Positions 1 to 8,494 of a stretch of 46,399 bases of DNA are shown here, piece after piece. Each line of letters opens with the position of its first letter. Position 1 is the stretch's first letter. The position numbers were made by a program, and so were the translations under genes. The stretch is taken from assembly GCA_020697375.1 (NCBI GenBank), contig JAJFBJ010000033.1, positions 1 through 46,399 on the forward strand. The letters are read 5' to 3'. A model generated the notes under the pieces. It made no database searches. It saw nothing but the letters and a program-made list of their open reading frames with translations, and was not told the DNA's origin. Origin of the DNA: Nitrospira sp. Lineage in GTDB: Bacteria > Nitrospirota > Nitrospiria > Nitrospirales > Nitrospiraceae.

Positions 1-479
1 TGGGAAGTCAACTGCGCCTCGTCCCATACCGCTTCGAATTGCTGGACCAAGTCGGCGGAGGTCACCACTTCCACGCCCAGACTGCGCACAAGATCGATCG
101 TCCCGGCATCCACACGGGACACGTAGGGAATCGCATTCATCGGCGAATATTGCATGGCAATTCGCTTGGCGGATTGAAGGAGCGAAGCAAGAGCTGCCTG
201 CTGTTCCCGCCAGGAGACGTACGGCCATGCGTTTCCGGGCAAGGCATCCAGGACATGGGGCTCGATGCGATGTTGCAACTTGATCGGCGTGCCATGCGCC
301 GGAATCCAGTAGTACCAGCGCCTCGTCACGTGTAGCGACGGATCAAGCAACAACACCCGATAGGCAATGGGATCGAGATGGCGGAAGTCATAAAACAACC
401 ATCCATCAAGCCCAGGGTTGGCTCGAATGGCCTCCTGAATGCGGGCGATCCGTTCGCTATGCCGAATTTGACAATCCAT
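1..479 (-). CDS. M24-family metallopeptidase (Xaa-Pro aminopeptidase-like), N-terminal part only
   Basis: This gene runs off the left edge; only about 159 N-terminal residues are present. I read it by translating the minus strand from the ATG at 477-479. The visible part resembles the creatinase-like N-terminal domain of M24 peptidases: an early 'GWLFYDFRHLDP' stretch, a 'RRWYYWIPAHG' strand, then 'AMQYSPMNAIPYVSRVDAG', which is typical of Xaa-Pro aminopeptidase homologues. The metal-binding catalytic domain should lie beyond the edge, so activity cannot be judged. In-frame codons upstream reach a stop quickly with no other good start. It is divergent from the gene at 576, with about 96 bases between them that must hold both promoters. 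Family assignment is fairly sure; substrate is unknown. Confidence 0.75.
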   Translation of the reverse strand, partial: MDCQIRHSERIARIQEAIRANPGLDGWLFYDFRHLDPIAYRVLLLDPSLHVTRRWYYWIPAHGTPIKLQHRIEPHVLDALPGNAWPYVSWREQQAALASLLQSAKRIAMQYSPMNAIPYVSRVDAGTIDLVRSLGVEVVTSADLVQQFEAVWDEAQLTS

Positions 480-575
480 AAGAACGTCATCATAGCGTCA
501 TTGACGAATCGATGCCACTGGACTACATGCTGTTCCTACGCCCTATTCAAATGTTACAATAGAAGCCGATTACCT

Positions 576-1034
576 ATGATCATCCTGTCTTCATCAGATC
601 CAGTTCACTACCGTGTCACTCTTTTTTTTGGGCCGGACACGGTCGAACATCAACCAAATCAGGTTCGCTGCGTCTTCAATGTAAAAAAACGTAGCTGGAA
701 GGGCGGAGTGCAGGTGGCAGTGGATGTCACCCGAAAACAGCTCGTACAGGCTCGTGAACGCATTGGGCATCCGGCGTGGCTCGATAAGTTCTTGCAGGAC
801 ATCGAACCAGACGATCAAGAAGACTTGATAAACCGGGCCGAGGACATGTTGGTTCAAGCCCTCTGCACCTGCAAGCTAAATCTGGCCCTGCACAGAGGAC
901 TCGAGCAGGCAAATCAAATCATCGCTGCTGAGGCATTCGACGCTGAGCTGGATCGCGCCATCGACGAACAACCAAGTCAATTGACTGATCGAATACGCCT
1001 CGCGCTGGATCTGGGCGAGGTTTCGGACATCTGA
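576..1034 (+). CDS. Conserved-looking hypothetical protein, 152 aa
   Basis: I do not recognise a family. The open frame extends upstream to 378, but that part is antisense to the M24 peptidase gene, so I prefer the ATG at 576. The product starts MIILSSSDPVHYRV and is soluble, with no signal peptide or membrane segment. The first half looks beta-rich ('YRVTLFFGPD', 'VRCVFNVKKRSWKGGVQVAVDV'); the second half is charged and probably helical, with two cysteines near its middle ('LCTCKLNLAL'). A Shine-Dalgarno sequence is not obvious. The next gene begins about 150 bases downstream with its own strong ribosome site, so they need not be co-transcribed. Confidence 0.6.
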   Translation: MIILSSSDPVHYRVTLFFGPDTVEHQPNQVRCVFNVKKRSWKGGVQVAVDVTRKQLVQARERIGHPAWLDKFLQDIEPDDQEDLINRAEDMLVQALCTCKLNLALHRGLEQANQIIAAEAFDAELDRAIDEQPSQLTDRIRLALDLGEVSDI

Positions 1035-1187
1035 ACGGCGAAAAGAGGGGCTTCCCGAAGGCTGGAAGGGCTTTGAAAAGCTGGACGGATTTGTTATAAC
1101 GACAAGGGAATAAACGCAATCACGCGCGACTCATCGCATTCATTTTATCATCCGACAAAAGAACTCGGCACGAAGGAGGCACCCACC

Positions 1188-1658
1188 GTGAACGTCTCTG
1201 TCAATCCGTCCATCAAAAGACGACGCAGCCTCTGGTTGAACGTTTTCGTTCTGAGCCTGGTCATGATCTGTTCTTTGACCCTCATCGTGGCCCCTCTCTC
1301 GGCCCAAGAGTCGAGTAGTGCCTCCAATACTACGGTTTCACCCAATGATGCCAGCCCCTCCGGCGTAGGCATTCAGGCAGGATCAGCTTTGGCGACCATT
1401 GTCTACTTTCCGCTCAAATTGGCATTCGCAATCGGTGGGGGAGTGGTCGGTGGATTGGCATATGGTTTCTCGGGAGGCAGTGAACAGACGGCCAAGAACA
1501 TTTGGATTCCCAGCATGTACGGCACTTATATCATTACACCGGAACACCTGAAAGGCGACAAACCCATTCGGTTCCTCGGTGTTCCTTCAGAGCCGGCACG
1601 GGATTCCATCGACTATTCCGTGGAACCGGCCCCGCTTCCCTTGGAACCGATCCGATAG
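1188..1658 (+). CDS. Exported hypothetical protein with glycine-rich hydrophobic segment, 156 aa
   Basis: The GTG start at 1188 follows a near-perfect Shine-Dalgarno (aaggagg, 1173-1179). The N-terminus carries a long signal peptide: a basic stretch (KRRR), a hydrophobic core (LNVFVLSLVMICSLTLIVAPL) and a likely cleavage after SAQ. The mature part has a Ser/Thr-rich linker, then a hydrophobic glycine-rich segment ('FAIGGGVVGGLAYGFSGG') resembling a glycine zipper, and a short polar tail ending in prolines. This suggests an envelope-associated small protein, but I know no function. Its stop is directly followed by the ATG of the next gene (1 base between), so the two are probably translated from one message. 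Confidence 0.7.
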   Translation: MNVSVNPSIKRRRSLWLNVFVLSLVMICSLTLIVAPLSAQESSSASNTTVSPNDASPSGVGIQAGSALATIVYFPLKLAFAIGGGVVGGLAYGFSGGSEQTAKNIWIPSMYGTYIITPEHLKGDKPIRFLGVPSEPARDSIDYSVEPAPLPLEPIR

Positions 1659-1659
1659 C

Positions 1660-2397
1660 ATGAAACCGGTCATCGGAGTCACACCCGACTTCAATGCCGG
1701 CGATCGACAGGAATGGGGCGGCAAGGAGCCCACATACTTTCTTCGGGCGCGCTACGTCCGTGCGATTGAAGAACTCGGTGGCCTGCCGCTTATCTTGCCG
1801 CTCGTCGTCGACCGTGCTTCCCGCCGTCGCCTCCTTCAAGGAATAGACGGACTGCTCTTTACCGGCAGTGGGCCGGATCTGAACCCCTCCCTGTACGGAG
1901 AACCTCAACGATACACGTTTCAAGTCGTGGCCGAACATCGATCCGACTTTGAGCTGGACTGCCTCCATATGGCCATACGGAATAGAATCCCCACCTTGGC
2001 CATTTGCGGCGGCATGCAAGCCATGAACGTTGCCTGCGGAGGGAAGCTGTACCAGGACCTCCCAGCACAAGTGAACGAAGCCTTACAGCATCGGCAGACA
2101 ACTCCTGCGACTCGTGTTTCGCATAGTATTGCGATCGCAGAAGGTAGCCTCCTTAGTCGCATCATCAAACGTTCGCAGATGCGGGTGAACAGTTCTCACC
2201 ACCAATCGGTCAAAACGGTGGGGCGCCCACTCATGGCCAGTGCGACGGCCCCTGATGGAATCATTGAGGCCATTGAACATCCAACGCACCGATTTTTCCT
2301 CGGACTGCAATGGCATCCCGAATTCTTATTCGAGCGCCACGTGCTGCATCGACGACTGTTTCAGGCCTTCTTGAGAGCCGCCGCCCATCGTCCGTAA
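1660..2397 (+). CDS. Class I glutamine amidotransferase-like hydrolase (peptidase C26, gamma-glutamyl-GABA hydrolase type)
   Basis: The 245-residue protein matches the PuuD/peptidase C26 family, which hydrolyses gamma-glutamyl amide bonds. The N-terminus 'KPVIGVTPDF' and the phrase 'GLLFTGSGPDLNPSLYGE' are typical. The nucleophile elbow is 'LAICGGMQAMNV', with Cys as the presumed nucleophile, and the catalytic His-x-Glu is in 'LQWHPEF' near the C-terminus. I chose the ATG at 1660; an upstream extension to 1579 would overlap the previous gene by 80 bases. Length is normal for the family. It is cytoplasmic. No polyamine-degradation genes are adjacent, so the real substrate is open; an amino-acid permease follows 98 bases downstream, which loosely fits amino-acid metabolism. 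Confidence 0.85.
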   Translation: MKPVIGVTPDFNAGDRQEWGGKEPTYFLRARYVRAIEELGGLPLILPLVVDRASRRRLLQGIDGLLFTGSGPDLNPSLYGEPQRYTFQVVAEHRSDFELDCLHMAIRNRIPTLAICGGMQAMNVACGGKLYQDLPAQVNEALQHRQTTPATRVSHSIAIAEGSLLSRIIKRSQMRVNSSHHQSVKTVGRPLMASATAPDGIIEAIEHPTHRFFLGLQWHPEFLFERHVLHRRLFQAFLRAAAHRP

Positions 2398-2451
2398 CTT
2401 CATGTCCCACCTGCTATACTTGAGGAAATTACACCACGGTACTCCTCAGCC

Positions 2452-2499
2452 ATGACAACGGAAATTGACAAATACGACTGGAGAGAGGACTCTGAGTGA
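2452..2499 (+). CDS. Possible 15-residue leader ORF overlapping the permease start
   Basis: A short open frame, MTTEIDKYDWREDSE, ends in a TGA that overlaps the GTG start of the amino-acid permease (GTGA). Such overlap is the usual geometry for translational coupling. It has no clear Shine-Dalgarno of its own. A small inverted repeat (TGAGGA at about 2420 with TCCTCA at about 2443) lies just upstream. It may be chance in a 98-base gap; I list it because of the exact stop/start overlap. Confidence 0.25.
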   Translation: MTTEIDKYDWREDSE

Positions 2500-3953
2500 G
2501 TCATCCGTTGCTTCGCACTAAATCCATTGAACGAATCCTCGCTGATTCCGACGCTCCAGAACATCGCTTGAAACGTACGCTGACTGCCTGGGACCTGACC
2601 GGCCTCGGCATCGGCGCCATTATCGGCACCGGGATCTTCGTGTTAATCGGCACCGCGATCGTGGGCGATGCGCACCGGCCCGGAGCGGGACCTGGAATTG
2701 TCCTGTCGTTCATTCTCTCTGGAATCACCTGTGCGCTCGCCGCCCTTTGCTATGCCGAATTCGCAGCCATGATCCCTGTGGCAGGCAGCGCCTACACCTA
2801 TTCTTATGCGACTCTTGGAGAATTTCTCGCTTGGCTGACAGGCTGGAACCTTATCCTGGAATATGGCGTCGCTTGCGTGGCGGTAGCCATCGGCTGGTCC
2901 GGATACTTTAATAACATCCTGAAACTCTGTGGTTTCGAACTTCCCTACTGGGCCACCCATCCACCTGGTTCGGACGGCGGCATCGCCAATATTCCGGCGG
3001 CGATCATAGTGCTCCTGGTGACGGGCATCTTAATCATCGGCGTGAAAGAAAGCGCGCGAGCAACCGGCGCCATCGTCATCATCAAGCTGGCCGTGATCGC
3101 TTTCTTCATCATCGTGGGCACGTCCTCTGTTGACCCAACCAACTGGTCACCGTTCATGCCGTTCGGTTTCGCCGGTGTGGGGGCAGCCGCTGCCATCGTT
3201 TTCTTTGCCTACATCGGATTCGACGCCGTATCCACAACGGCAGAAGAGGCTAAAAACCCCCAACGGGATTTGCCCATCGGAATTTTCGCCTCACTGGCTA
3301 TTTGCACATTGCTCTATATTTCCGTAGCCGCAGTGCTGACGGGCTTGGTGCCCTATTCGAAAATCGATATTCATGCGCCGGTGGCCGAAGGGTTGCGGGT
3401 GGCAGGATTTCAATGGGGAGCGGCCATCGTGGCAACCGGAGCGGTGGCCGGGATCACCAGCGTCCTGGTCGTGATGATGCTCGGACAGATTCGAGTTTTT
3501 TTCGCGATGTCACGAGACGGGCTCCTCGGCGCTTGGCTCTCAAGCGTCCATCCGCGGTTTAGAACGCCTCACCATGCAACCTACCTGACCGGCGTGGCCG
3601 TCGCCATCATGGCAGCCCTGATTCCGATCGGCGAGGCAGCCGATATGACGAACATCGGCACCCTTTTCGCTTTTGTTTTGGTTTGCATTGGAATAATGGT
3701 CCTTCGCTACACCAGACCGAACCATCCACGACCCTTTCGTATGCCTTTCATGCCGGTCGTTCCCATTTTAGGGGTCATGGCTTGCTTGGGGCTGATGTAT
3801 TTTCTTCCCTGGATGACCTGGGTTCGGTTCTTTGTGTGGACCATCATCGGCATCGTGGTATATGGAGTCTATGGGCTTCGTCACAGCAAGCTCGCAGCCG
3901 ATCCATGCGAGAAGCAGGTTGACATTTCTCGATCAGCGCGATCAATCGATTGA
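2496..3953 (+). CDS. APC-superfamily amino-acid permease (cationic amino-acid transporter type)
   Basis: The 485-residue protein is an inner-membrane secondary transporter. After a polar N-terminus it has the APC signature 'LTAWDLTGLGIGAIIGTGIFVLIGTA' in the first membrane helix, followed by 'IVLSFILSGITCALAALCYAEFAAMIPVAGSAYTYSYATLGE', very typical of the cationic amino-acid transporter branch. The conserved 'FFAYIGFDAVSTTAEEAKNPQRDLPIGI' segment follows helix 5, and I count about 12-13 hydrophobic segments. The C-terminus is short and polar. The GTG start overlaps a short upstream ORF; the purine-rich 'ggagagagg' 8 bases upstream serves as ribosome site. Substrate is probably an amino acid or related amine, but the specificity cannot be read from sequence. 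Confidence 0.88.
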   Translation: MSHPLLRTKSIERILADSDAPEHRLKRTLTAWDLTGLGIGAIIGTGIFVLIGTAIVGDAHRPGAGPGIVLSFILSGITCALAALCYAEFAAMIPVAGSAYTYSYATLGEFLAWLTGWNLILEYGVACVAVAIGWSGYFNNILKLCGFELPYWATHPPGSDGGIANIPAAIIVLLVTGILIIGVKESARATGAIVIIKLAVIAFFIIVGTSSVDPTNWSPFMPFGFAGVGAAAAIVFFAYIGFDAVSTTAEEAKNPQRDLPIGIFASLAICTLLYISVAAVLTGLVPYSKIDIHAPVAEGLRVAGFQWGAAIVATGAVAGITSVLVVMMLGQIRVFFAMSRDGLLGAWLSSVHPRFRTPHHATYLTGVAVAIMAALIPIGEAADMTNIGTLFAFVLVCIGIMVLRYTRPNHPRPFRMPFMPVVPILGVMACLGLMYFLPWMTWVRFFVWTIIGIVVYGVYGLRHSKLAADPCEKQVDISRSARSID

Positions 3954-3978
3954 TACGTCGTTGAACGAGATGTAGTAC

Positions 3979-4437
3979 TTAGGACGAAGACTTGTTTGGG
4001 GCGGCCGGGCCTGCTTTGTGAGCCGTTGATGCCGGGACTTCAGCCGGATCGGCAGGCTTCGGAGAAGACGATACCGGAGACGGAGATGCCGGCGTACCAG
4101 CTGACGCCGGAGCTGGTATTGCTGATGACGGAGCAGCTACAGGTTTGGGCGAGGCAGCAGGCTTAGGTGGGGCAGGCTTTTCCGGTTTAATCCCACCTTC
4201 CCATGAAGGGCCCGAATACATATCGGCAGCCAATCCTTTGCCCTTCCATTTTTCTTCGAAATCCGCGGCAGCTTTGTTGGCGGTTTCACCCGCACCCACC
4301 ACATCATTCCATGGATAGGCTCGAGGACCGATCTGACAGCCGTTTTCCGTGCGCTTCAAATACAGTGCGATGGGGTTTCCTCGGTAGGGCCCCAGATAGA
4401 TATGTACCGACCCCACATATTCCAGCAATGTGGCCAC
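3979..4437 (-). CDS. Hypothetical protein with Pro/Ala-rich tail, about 152 aa
   Basis: No family recognised. I prefer the GTG start at 4437, preceded by a GGAGG; the frame could extend to a TTG at 4488. The N-terminal 85 residues look like a small folded domain ('LLEYVGSVHIYLGPYRGNPIALYLKRTENGCQIGPRAYPWNDVVGAGETA'), ending 'YSGPSWEGG'. The remaining residues are a low-complexity Pro/Ala/Ser/Lys tail, which resembles a disordered linker. No signal peptide is seen. It lies downstream of the psiE-like gene on the same strand with a gap of about 90 bases and is convergent with the permease gene. Confidence 0.55.
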   Translation of the reverse strand: MATLLEYVGSVHIYLGPYRGNPIALYLKRTENGCQIGPRAYPWNDVVGAGETANKAAADFEEKWKGKGLAADMYSGPSWEGGIKPEKPAPPKPAASPKPVAAPSSAIPAPASAGTPASPSPVSSSPKPADPAEVPASTAHKAGPAAPNKSSS

Positions 4438-4525
4438 CCTACCTCCAGAAAGAGGTGCATGATGCCATAAGAGCCCGGATGAGGGCAAGAACCTGCCAAT
4501 TCCTGCCTCATCTTAAATAGCGGGG

Positions 4526-5047
4526 TTACGTCTGGGTAGGGTGCAAGGGCGTGGGACGCTTGCGCAGCAGGTAGACCGCCAGGATGAGGACTATGATGAC
4601 AGTCACATTGAGACCGACATCCATCAAGTAGTGCTGAAACAGCTCCTGCCTGGAGTCTCTTGGCACCAGGTCAAGCTGGTGCGACAACTCCGCGCTTGCG
4701 GTCAGTACCCTTCGGGTACAGGCAATGATGCCGACCGCCAGATAGGGCTCAAGTTCCAACACTTCCGTTTGAAGAAACCGCACGACAGTCCGGAACAACT
4801 CAAGAAGAATGATGACCAGGAGGAGATCATTCAACAACTTGAGCCCGGCCGGCAGCAGGCCTAGCTGAACCGGACGCGCCAAAAACACATACCAGGCATG
4901 GGCAAAAATAATCATGCCGAGAAGAAGCAGGCTGAATCCTGCCGCGACGTACCCCAGCCGATCGAGCTGGTCCATAAACCCGAGCAGCGACTGCATGGTA
5001 GCCGTTCGACGAGACTTGTCGATTGATCGAGAGACAGGAGGTTGCAT
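4526..5047 (-). CDS. PsiE-family membrane protein (phosphate-starvation-inducible family)
   Basis: The 173-residue protein has four hydrophobic segments and the family core 'LFRTVVRFLQTEVLELEPYLAVGIIACTRRVLTASAE', which I recognise from PsiE-like proteins. Members are small inner-membrane proteins of unknown biochemical role; the E. coli member is induced by phosphate starvation. Its ATG at 5047 overlaps the TAA stop of the upstream gene (TAATG), which supports this start and suggests translational coupling to the desulforedoxin-like protein. An internal ATG 17 codons later is the alternative. No Pho-box-like sequence was evident upstream of the pair. Confidence 0.75.
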   Translation of the reverse strand: MQPPVSRSIDKSRRTATMQSLLGFMDQLDRLGYVAAGFSLLLLGMIIFAHAWYVFLARPVQLGLLPAGLKLLNDLLLVIILLELFRTVVRFLQTEVLELEPYLAVGIIACTRRVLTASAELSHQLDLVPRDSRQELFQHYLMDVGLNVTVIIVLILAVYLLRKRPTPLHPTQT

Positions 5048-5433
5048 TAGGCCTTCCCTGCCGGACCGGCGGGATTGGCGGATGCTTCATTGCTTCGGCC
5101 GAATTTGAGATCATTGACGGCACCAGCCGTAACCGTATGGCCGCAGCAATTGATACCTTGAAAGCCGGCCCCCCCGTCGATCACCATAACGCGGAGTCCG
5201 CAACAGTCGGGAAACTGCCGCTTTTCTTCCAGCATGGCACCAGGGGACAACGCCCCTTTCCTGCGACCTTTCGATGGGATGATATCCGGGACCACATCCT
5301 CTTCAGTCAATTCATGTTCGCAACACTGGATCTTTTCAAATCCTTCGCCACCGCCGGCAATCTTGACCACGAGTCCACACGAATCGGGGAAACGTTTTCT
5401 CTCGTCGAGAATGTCACCTTTTTTGATAGCCAT
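5047..5433 (-). CDS. Tandem desulforedoxin-like protein (two repeats with altered Cys motif)
   Basis: The 128-residue protein has two similar halves. Repeat 1 (about residues 4-42) reads GDILDERKRFPDSCG, then a VVKIAGGGEGF strand, then QCCEHEL. Repeat 2 (about residues 65-104) reads GAMLEEKRQFPDCCG, then RVMVIDGGAGF, then NCCGHTV. This resembles desulforedoxin, a small iron-binding fold with CxxC followed about 16 residues later by CC. Here the first Cys of CxxC is missing in repeat 1 and shifted in repeat 2 (CC instead), and both repeats gain a His two residues after the second CC cysteine. So the metal site, if any, is unusual. The C-terminal 25 residues are Ala/Pro-rich. The stop overlaps the start of the PsiE-like gene. 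Function is unknown; a redox or metal-binding role is inference. Confidence 0.55.
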   Translation of the reverse strand: MAIKKGDILDERKRFPDSCGLVVKIAGGGEGFEKIQCCEHELTEEDVVPDIIPSKGRRKGALSPGAMLEEKRQFPDCCGLRVMVIDGGAGFQGINCCGHTVTAGAVNDLKFGRSNEASANPAGPAGKA

Positions 5434-5647
5434 GTCGCCTCACTGGGTACGGTAGGGACGGGGTCACGTAGACCAGTAGTGAACCAGATCGTCGGATGAA
5501 AATCCAGCACAGACTATGCGGTCGGCTCCTCGCACCAACAGAGGGCCAATCGTTCAACAGCCGTCAGCTCCACGCCATACATCTTCGAGAAGGCAGAACA
5601 AGGCCATCACTCATGATGAGACCTGCGATAGTAAATACTCATGCCTC

Positions 5648-6853
5648 TCAGACATGTGTCACAGGGGAATCGTGAGACGGTATCGGCTGGACGATCTCAT
5701 GCCTGAGTTTGGACAAACGCGCAAATGTTTGGCGCAATGAATCAAGGAGCGCCTTGTGTGACCGGCACCCGACGATCAGCCTGGCGTCGGAGATCGTGAC
5801 CGGCTTATATGGCTGAAGATACTGCTTCTTGAGCCGAGCCACGCGAGCCAGCGACAGCGCCAACCGATCCTGTGTGACCCGACCGTCTATCACGGCATCC
5901 TCCATCGCCTGCATAGCCGCCATGATCCGGTCCTCGTCCTTACAGATGAGCAAGACATCGCATCCTGCCACGAATGCGCGGACAGCCGCCTCGCCGATCC
6001 CGCTATGATCGATGATGGCGTGCATCTCCAGATCATCGGTGAAGACGACTCCGTCATAGCGAAATTCGTCCCGCAGTAAACGTTGGATCACAGCCGGCGA
6101 TACTGTCGCCGGAGCTTCCGGATCCAATGCCCGATAAAGCACATGAGCCGTCATCATACTCGCCACGCCCTGACGAATCGCGCGCTGAAACGGCTGTAAT
6201 TCGATGTCGCGTAGACGCTGAAGATCGGCAGAGACAATCGGAAGTTCTTTATGCGAATCCGCCGTTGTATCTCCGTGGCCAGGAAAGTGCTTGCCGCAGG
6301 CGACCACCTTATTATCCTGTAATCCGGCTATGGTGGCCGATGCCATCTCTCCCACGATGCCGGGCGTGGTACCGAATGCCCGATCACCAATTACTGGATT
6401 ATGGGGATTACTATTCACATCCAGCACCGGAGCCATGTTCATACTAATCCCGACCGCCCGTAGCTCTTTGGCGATCATAGCAGCGGCAGAATAGGCTAAT
6501 TCATAGGAATTGCACTGTCCCAACTGCTCACCGGCAGGAAAAATCGTAAACTCGCCCGGCAGACGAGACACTCGACCTCCTTCCTGGTCGATCGAAATAA
6601 GCAGCGGTGAGTGAGGCGACAGCTTCTGAAGACCATTGGTGAGGTCGACGATTTGCTCGACCGATTCGAGGTTGCGCTTGAACAAAATGATGCCGCCCGG
6701 CCTATGTGCTTTCAGAAAAGAAGCCAGGTCTTGCGTCACCGTGGTCCCGATGAAACCCACCATGAAGAGTTGGCCGATCTGCTCGCGTAATGTCATAACT
6801 CCCATAGGCCGTGGCTTTTCTGTTGGTGCAGTGGGATGGTCCGTCCGTGCCAC
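5648..6853 (-). CDS. nagZ: Beta-N-acetylhexosaminidase, glycoside hydrolase family 3
   Basis: The 401-residue product matches NagZ, the cytoplasmic enzyme that removes N-acetylglucosamine from anhydromuropeptides during peptidoglycan recycling. Signatures in order: 'IGQLFMVGF', 'GGIILFKRNL', 'LLISIDQEGGRVSRL', 'MAPVLDVNSNPHNPVIGDRAFG', the hallmark 'VVACGKHFPGHGDTTADSH' with the catalytic-loop His, and 'GVVFTDDLEM' with the presumed nucleophile Asp. The GTG start at 6853 lies 20 bases after the pepA stop; a later ATG at about 6805 (MGVMTL) is a plausible alternative because the first 16 residues are polar and outside the family core. The C-terminal tail of about 50 residues beyond the barrel is a little longer than usual. 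It is probably co-transcribed with pepA. Confidence 0.9.
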   Translation of the reverse strand: MARTDHPTAPTEKPRPMGVMTLREQIGQLFMVGFIGTTVTQDLASFLKAHRPGGIILFKRNLESVEQIVDLTNGLQKLSPHSPLLISIDQEGGRVSRLPGEFTIFPAGEQLGQCNSYELAYSAAAMIAKELRAVGISMNMAPVLDVNSNPHNPVIGDRAFGTTPGIVGEMASATIAGLQDNKVVACGKHFPGHGDTTADSHKELPIVSADLQRLRDIELQPFQRAIRQGVASMMTAHVLYRALDPEAPATVSPAVIQRLLRDEFRYDGVVFTDDLEMHAIIDHSGIGEAAVRAFVAGCDVLLICKDEDRIMAAMQAMEDAVIDGRVTQDRLALSLARVARLKKQYLQPYKPVTISDARLIVGCRSHKALLDSLRQTFARLSKLRHEIVQPIPSHDSPVTHV

Positions 6854-6873
6854 TCGACACGGATTGGCTCGGT

Positions 6874-8388
6874 TTATCGCAATGTGCGGTCAATCAGGAA
6901 TTGAATGAGCAGTCGTGTCCCAGTGCCTGTGGGCCCTTTCGGCAGGTACGCCCGTTCACGTTCGCTCCAATCGGTGCTCGCAATATCCAGATGGATCCAA
7001 GGACAGTCGCCTACAAATTTACTCAGAAACAGGGCGGCGGTGATCATGCCGCCGCCACGCCCTCCGATGTTCCGCATGTCGGCCACGTCACTGCGTAGCT
7101 GCTCGAAATACTCTTCCCACAACGGCATTTCCCAGACCCGCTCACCGGCCCGCACCCCTGCTTTCCGAACCTGTTCTTTTAACTGATCGTTGTTCCCAAA
7201 CATTCCGATGGCAAATTGACCGAGCGCCACCACGCAAGCGCCGGTCAAGGTGGCGATATCGATCAACACCGCCGGTCTGTAACGGGTCGCATAGGCGAGT
7301 CCGTCGGATAGAATCAACCGGCCCTCCGCGTCGGTATTCTGCACTTCGACGGTCTTGCCAGAAAGCGTGGTCACAATATCTCCCGGCTTCATGGCTCGCC
7401 CACCCGGCATGTTTTCGGCCACCGGAAGAATGCTGATCAAATGCAGCGGCAACTTGAGCCGGGACGCTGCCCGCATAGTCGCCAGGACCTCAGCGCCGCC
7501 CGTCATATCGGCCTTCATGTGCTCCATGTTTTCGGCCGGTTTGAGCGAGATTCCGCCGGTATCAAATGTGATCGTTTTGCCGACCAGCACGACCGGCTGC
7601 TCCCCTTTCTTCGCTTTGGGGCCCTTATATTCAAGAATGATGAACTTCGGCGGTTCGTGACTGCCCCGAGCCACACCGAGTATCGCCCCCATGCCGAGTT
7701 GTTCCATGTCTTTTTCTTCGAGTACCTTCAAGCGCACACCCGGCTCATTTGCAACCGCCCTGGCTTCACGAACGATACGCGTCGGTGTCATTACATTAGA
7801 TGGATGGTTGCAAAGATCACGGACAAGGACCGTGGCTTCTGCCATAGCCACCCCGCGCCGGATACCTTCGGTCATGTGCGTAAGCTGAGAACGCTGTGTG
7901 GTGTATACTATCAGGCGTTCGACGTTGATCGGTTTGGCCCCGTTTTCGCTGCGATACACGGTGAATTGATAGTTGCCGAGAATAGCCCCTTCAGCTACAG
8001 CTTGCGCTACGTCGAGGATGGACATTTCGTGAGGAATTGTTTCAGGCAGCACGGCAGCATACGTCCGTACTTTAGTCTGACGCACACGCTTGACTGCTGA
8101 GCCCATGGCTTGTCGGAACGCATCGAGCCGTAGTTCCTTTCCCAAGCCTGCCAGCAATAGCCGCTTCGCCTTTGTCTTGCCCTGCGTATGGACCAGCAAC
8201 ACTTCACCCAGCTTGCCTTCGAATTCTCCGCGCTGTATCAACTTGGCGAGCTGCCCCCCCAGCTGAGCGTCGAGAGCAGCGGTCTCCTGCGTAAGCCCAG
8301 TTTTTCCCTCGCCACGGAGCAGTACTAGGATTTCAGCTGCCTCGTCCTCCGCACGTCCGACCTGTGCCTCCACTTGGATCATCTTCAT
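6874..8388 (-). CDS. pepA: Leucyl aminopeptidase, M17 family
   Basis: The product (about 504 residues from this start) is a cytosolic di-metal aminopeptidase. The N-terminal macro-like domain is followed by the catalytic domain with 'VLVGKTITFDTGGISLKPAENMEHMKADMTGGAEV' and the signature 'VQNTDAEGRLILSDGLAYA', which supply the metal ligands. Later 'LIDIATLTGACVVALG' and 'DVADMRNIGGRGGGMITAALFLSKFV' are also family-typical. I chose the ATG at 8388 because GGGAGG lies 4 bases upstream; an ATG 2 codons later gives 10-base spacing and is equally possible. The open frame reaches 8424 but without a better ribosome site. It heads the pepA-nagZ pair. Confidence 0.93.
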   Translation of the reverse strand: MKMIQVEAQVGRAEDEAAEILVLLRGEGKTGLTQETAALDAQLGGQLAKLIQRGEFEGKLGEVLLVHTQGKTKAKRLLLAGLGKELRLDAFRQAMGSAVKRVRQTKVRTYAAVLPETIPHEMSILDVAQAVAEGAILGNYQFTVYRSENGAKPINVERLIVYTTQRSQLTHMTEGIRRGVAMAEATVLVRDLCNHPSNVMTPTRIVREARAVANEPGVRLKVLEEKDMEQLGMGAILGVARGSHEPPKFIILEYKGPKAKKGEQPVVLVGKTITFDTGGISLKPAENMEHMKADMTGGAEVLATMRAASRLKLPLHLISILPVAENMPGGRAMKPGDIVTTLSGKTVEVQNTDAEGRLILSDGLAYATRYRPAVLIDIATLTGACVVALGQFAIGMFGNNDQLKEQVRKAGVRAGERVWEMPLWEEYFEQLRSDVADMRNIGGRGGGMITAALFLSKFVGDCPWIHLDIASTDWSERERAYLPKGPTGTGTRLLIQFLIDRTLR

Positions 8389-8494
8389 CAATCCTCCCAT
8401 GTTCTTGCCAACCATCGAGCGCATACCGATCTACATCATCTTCGTGAAGAGCCATTCCACACACGAGCCACTACCATGGAGGTCGACGAATGTC

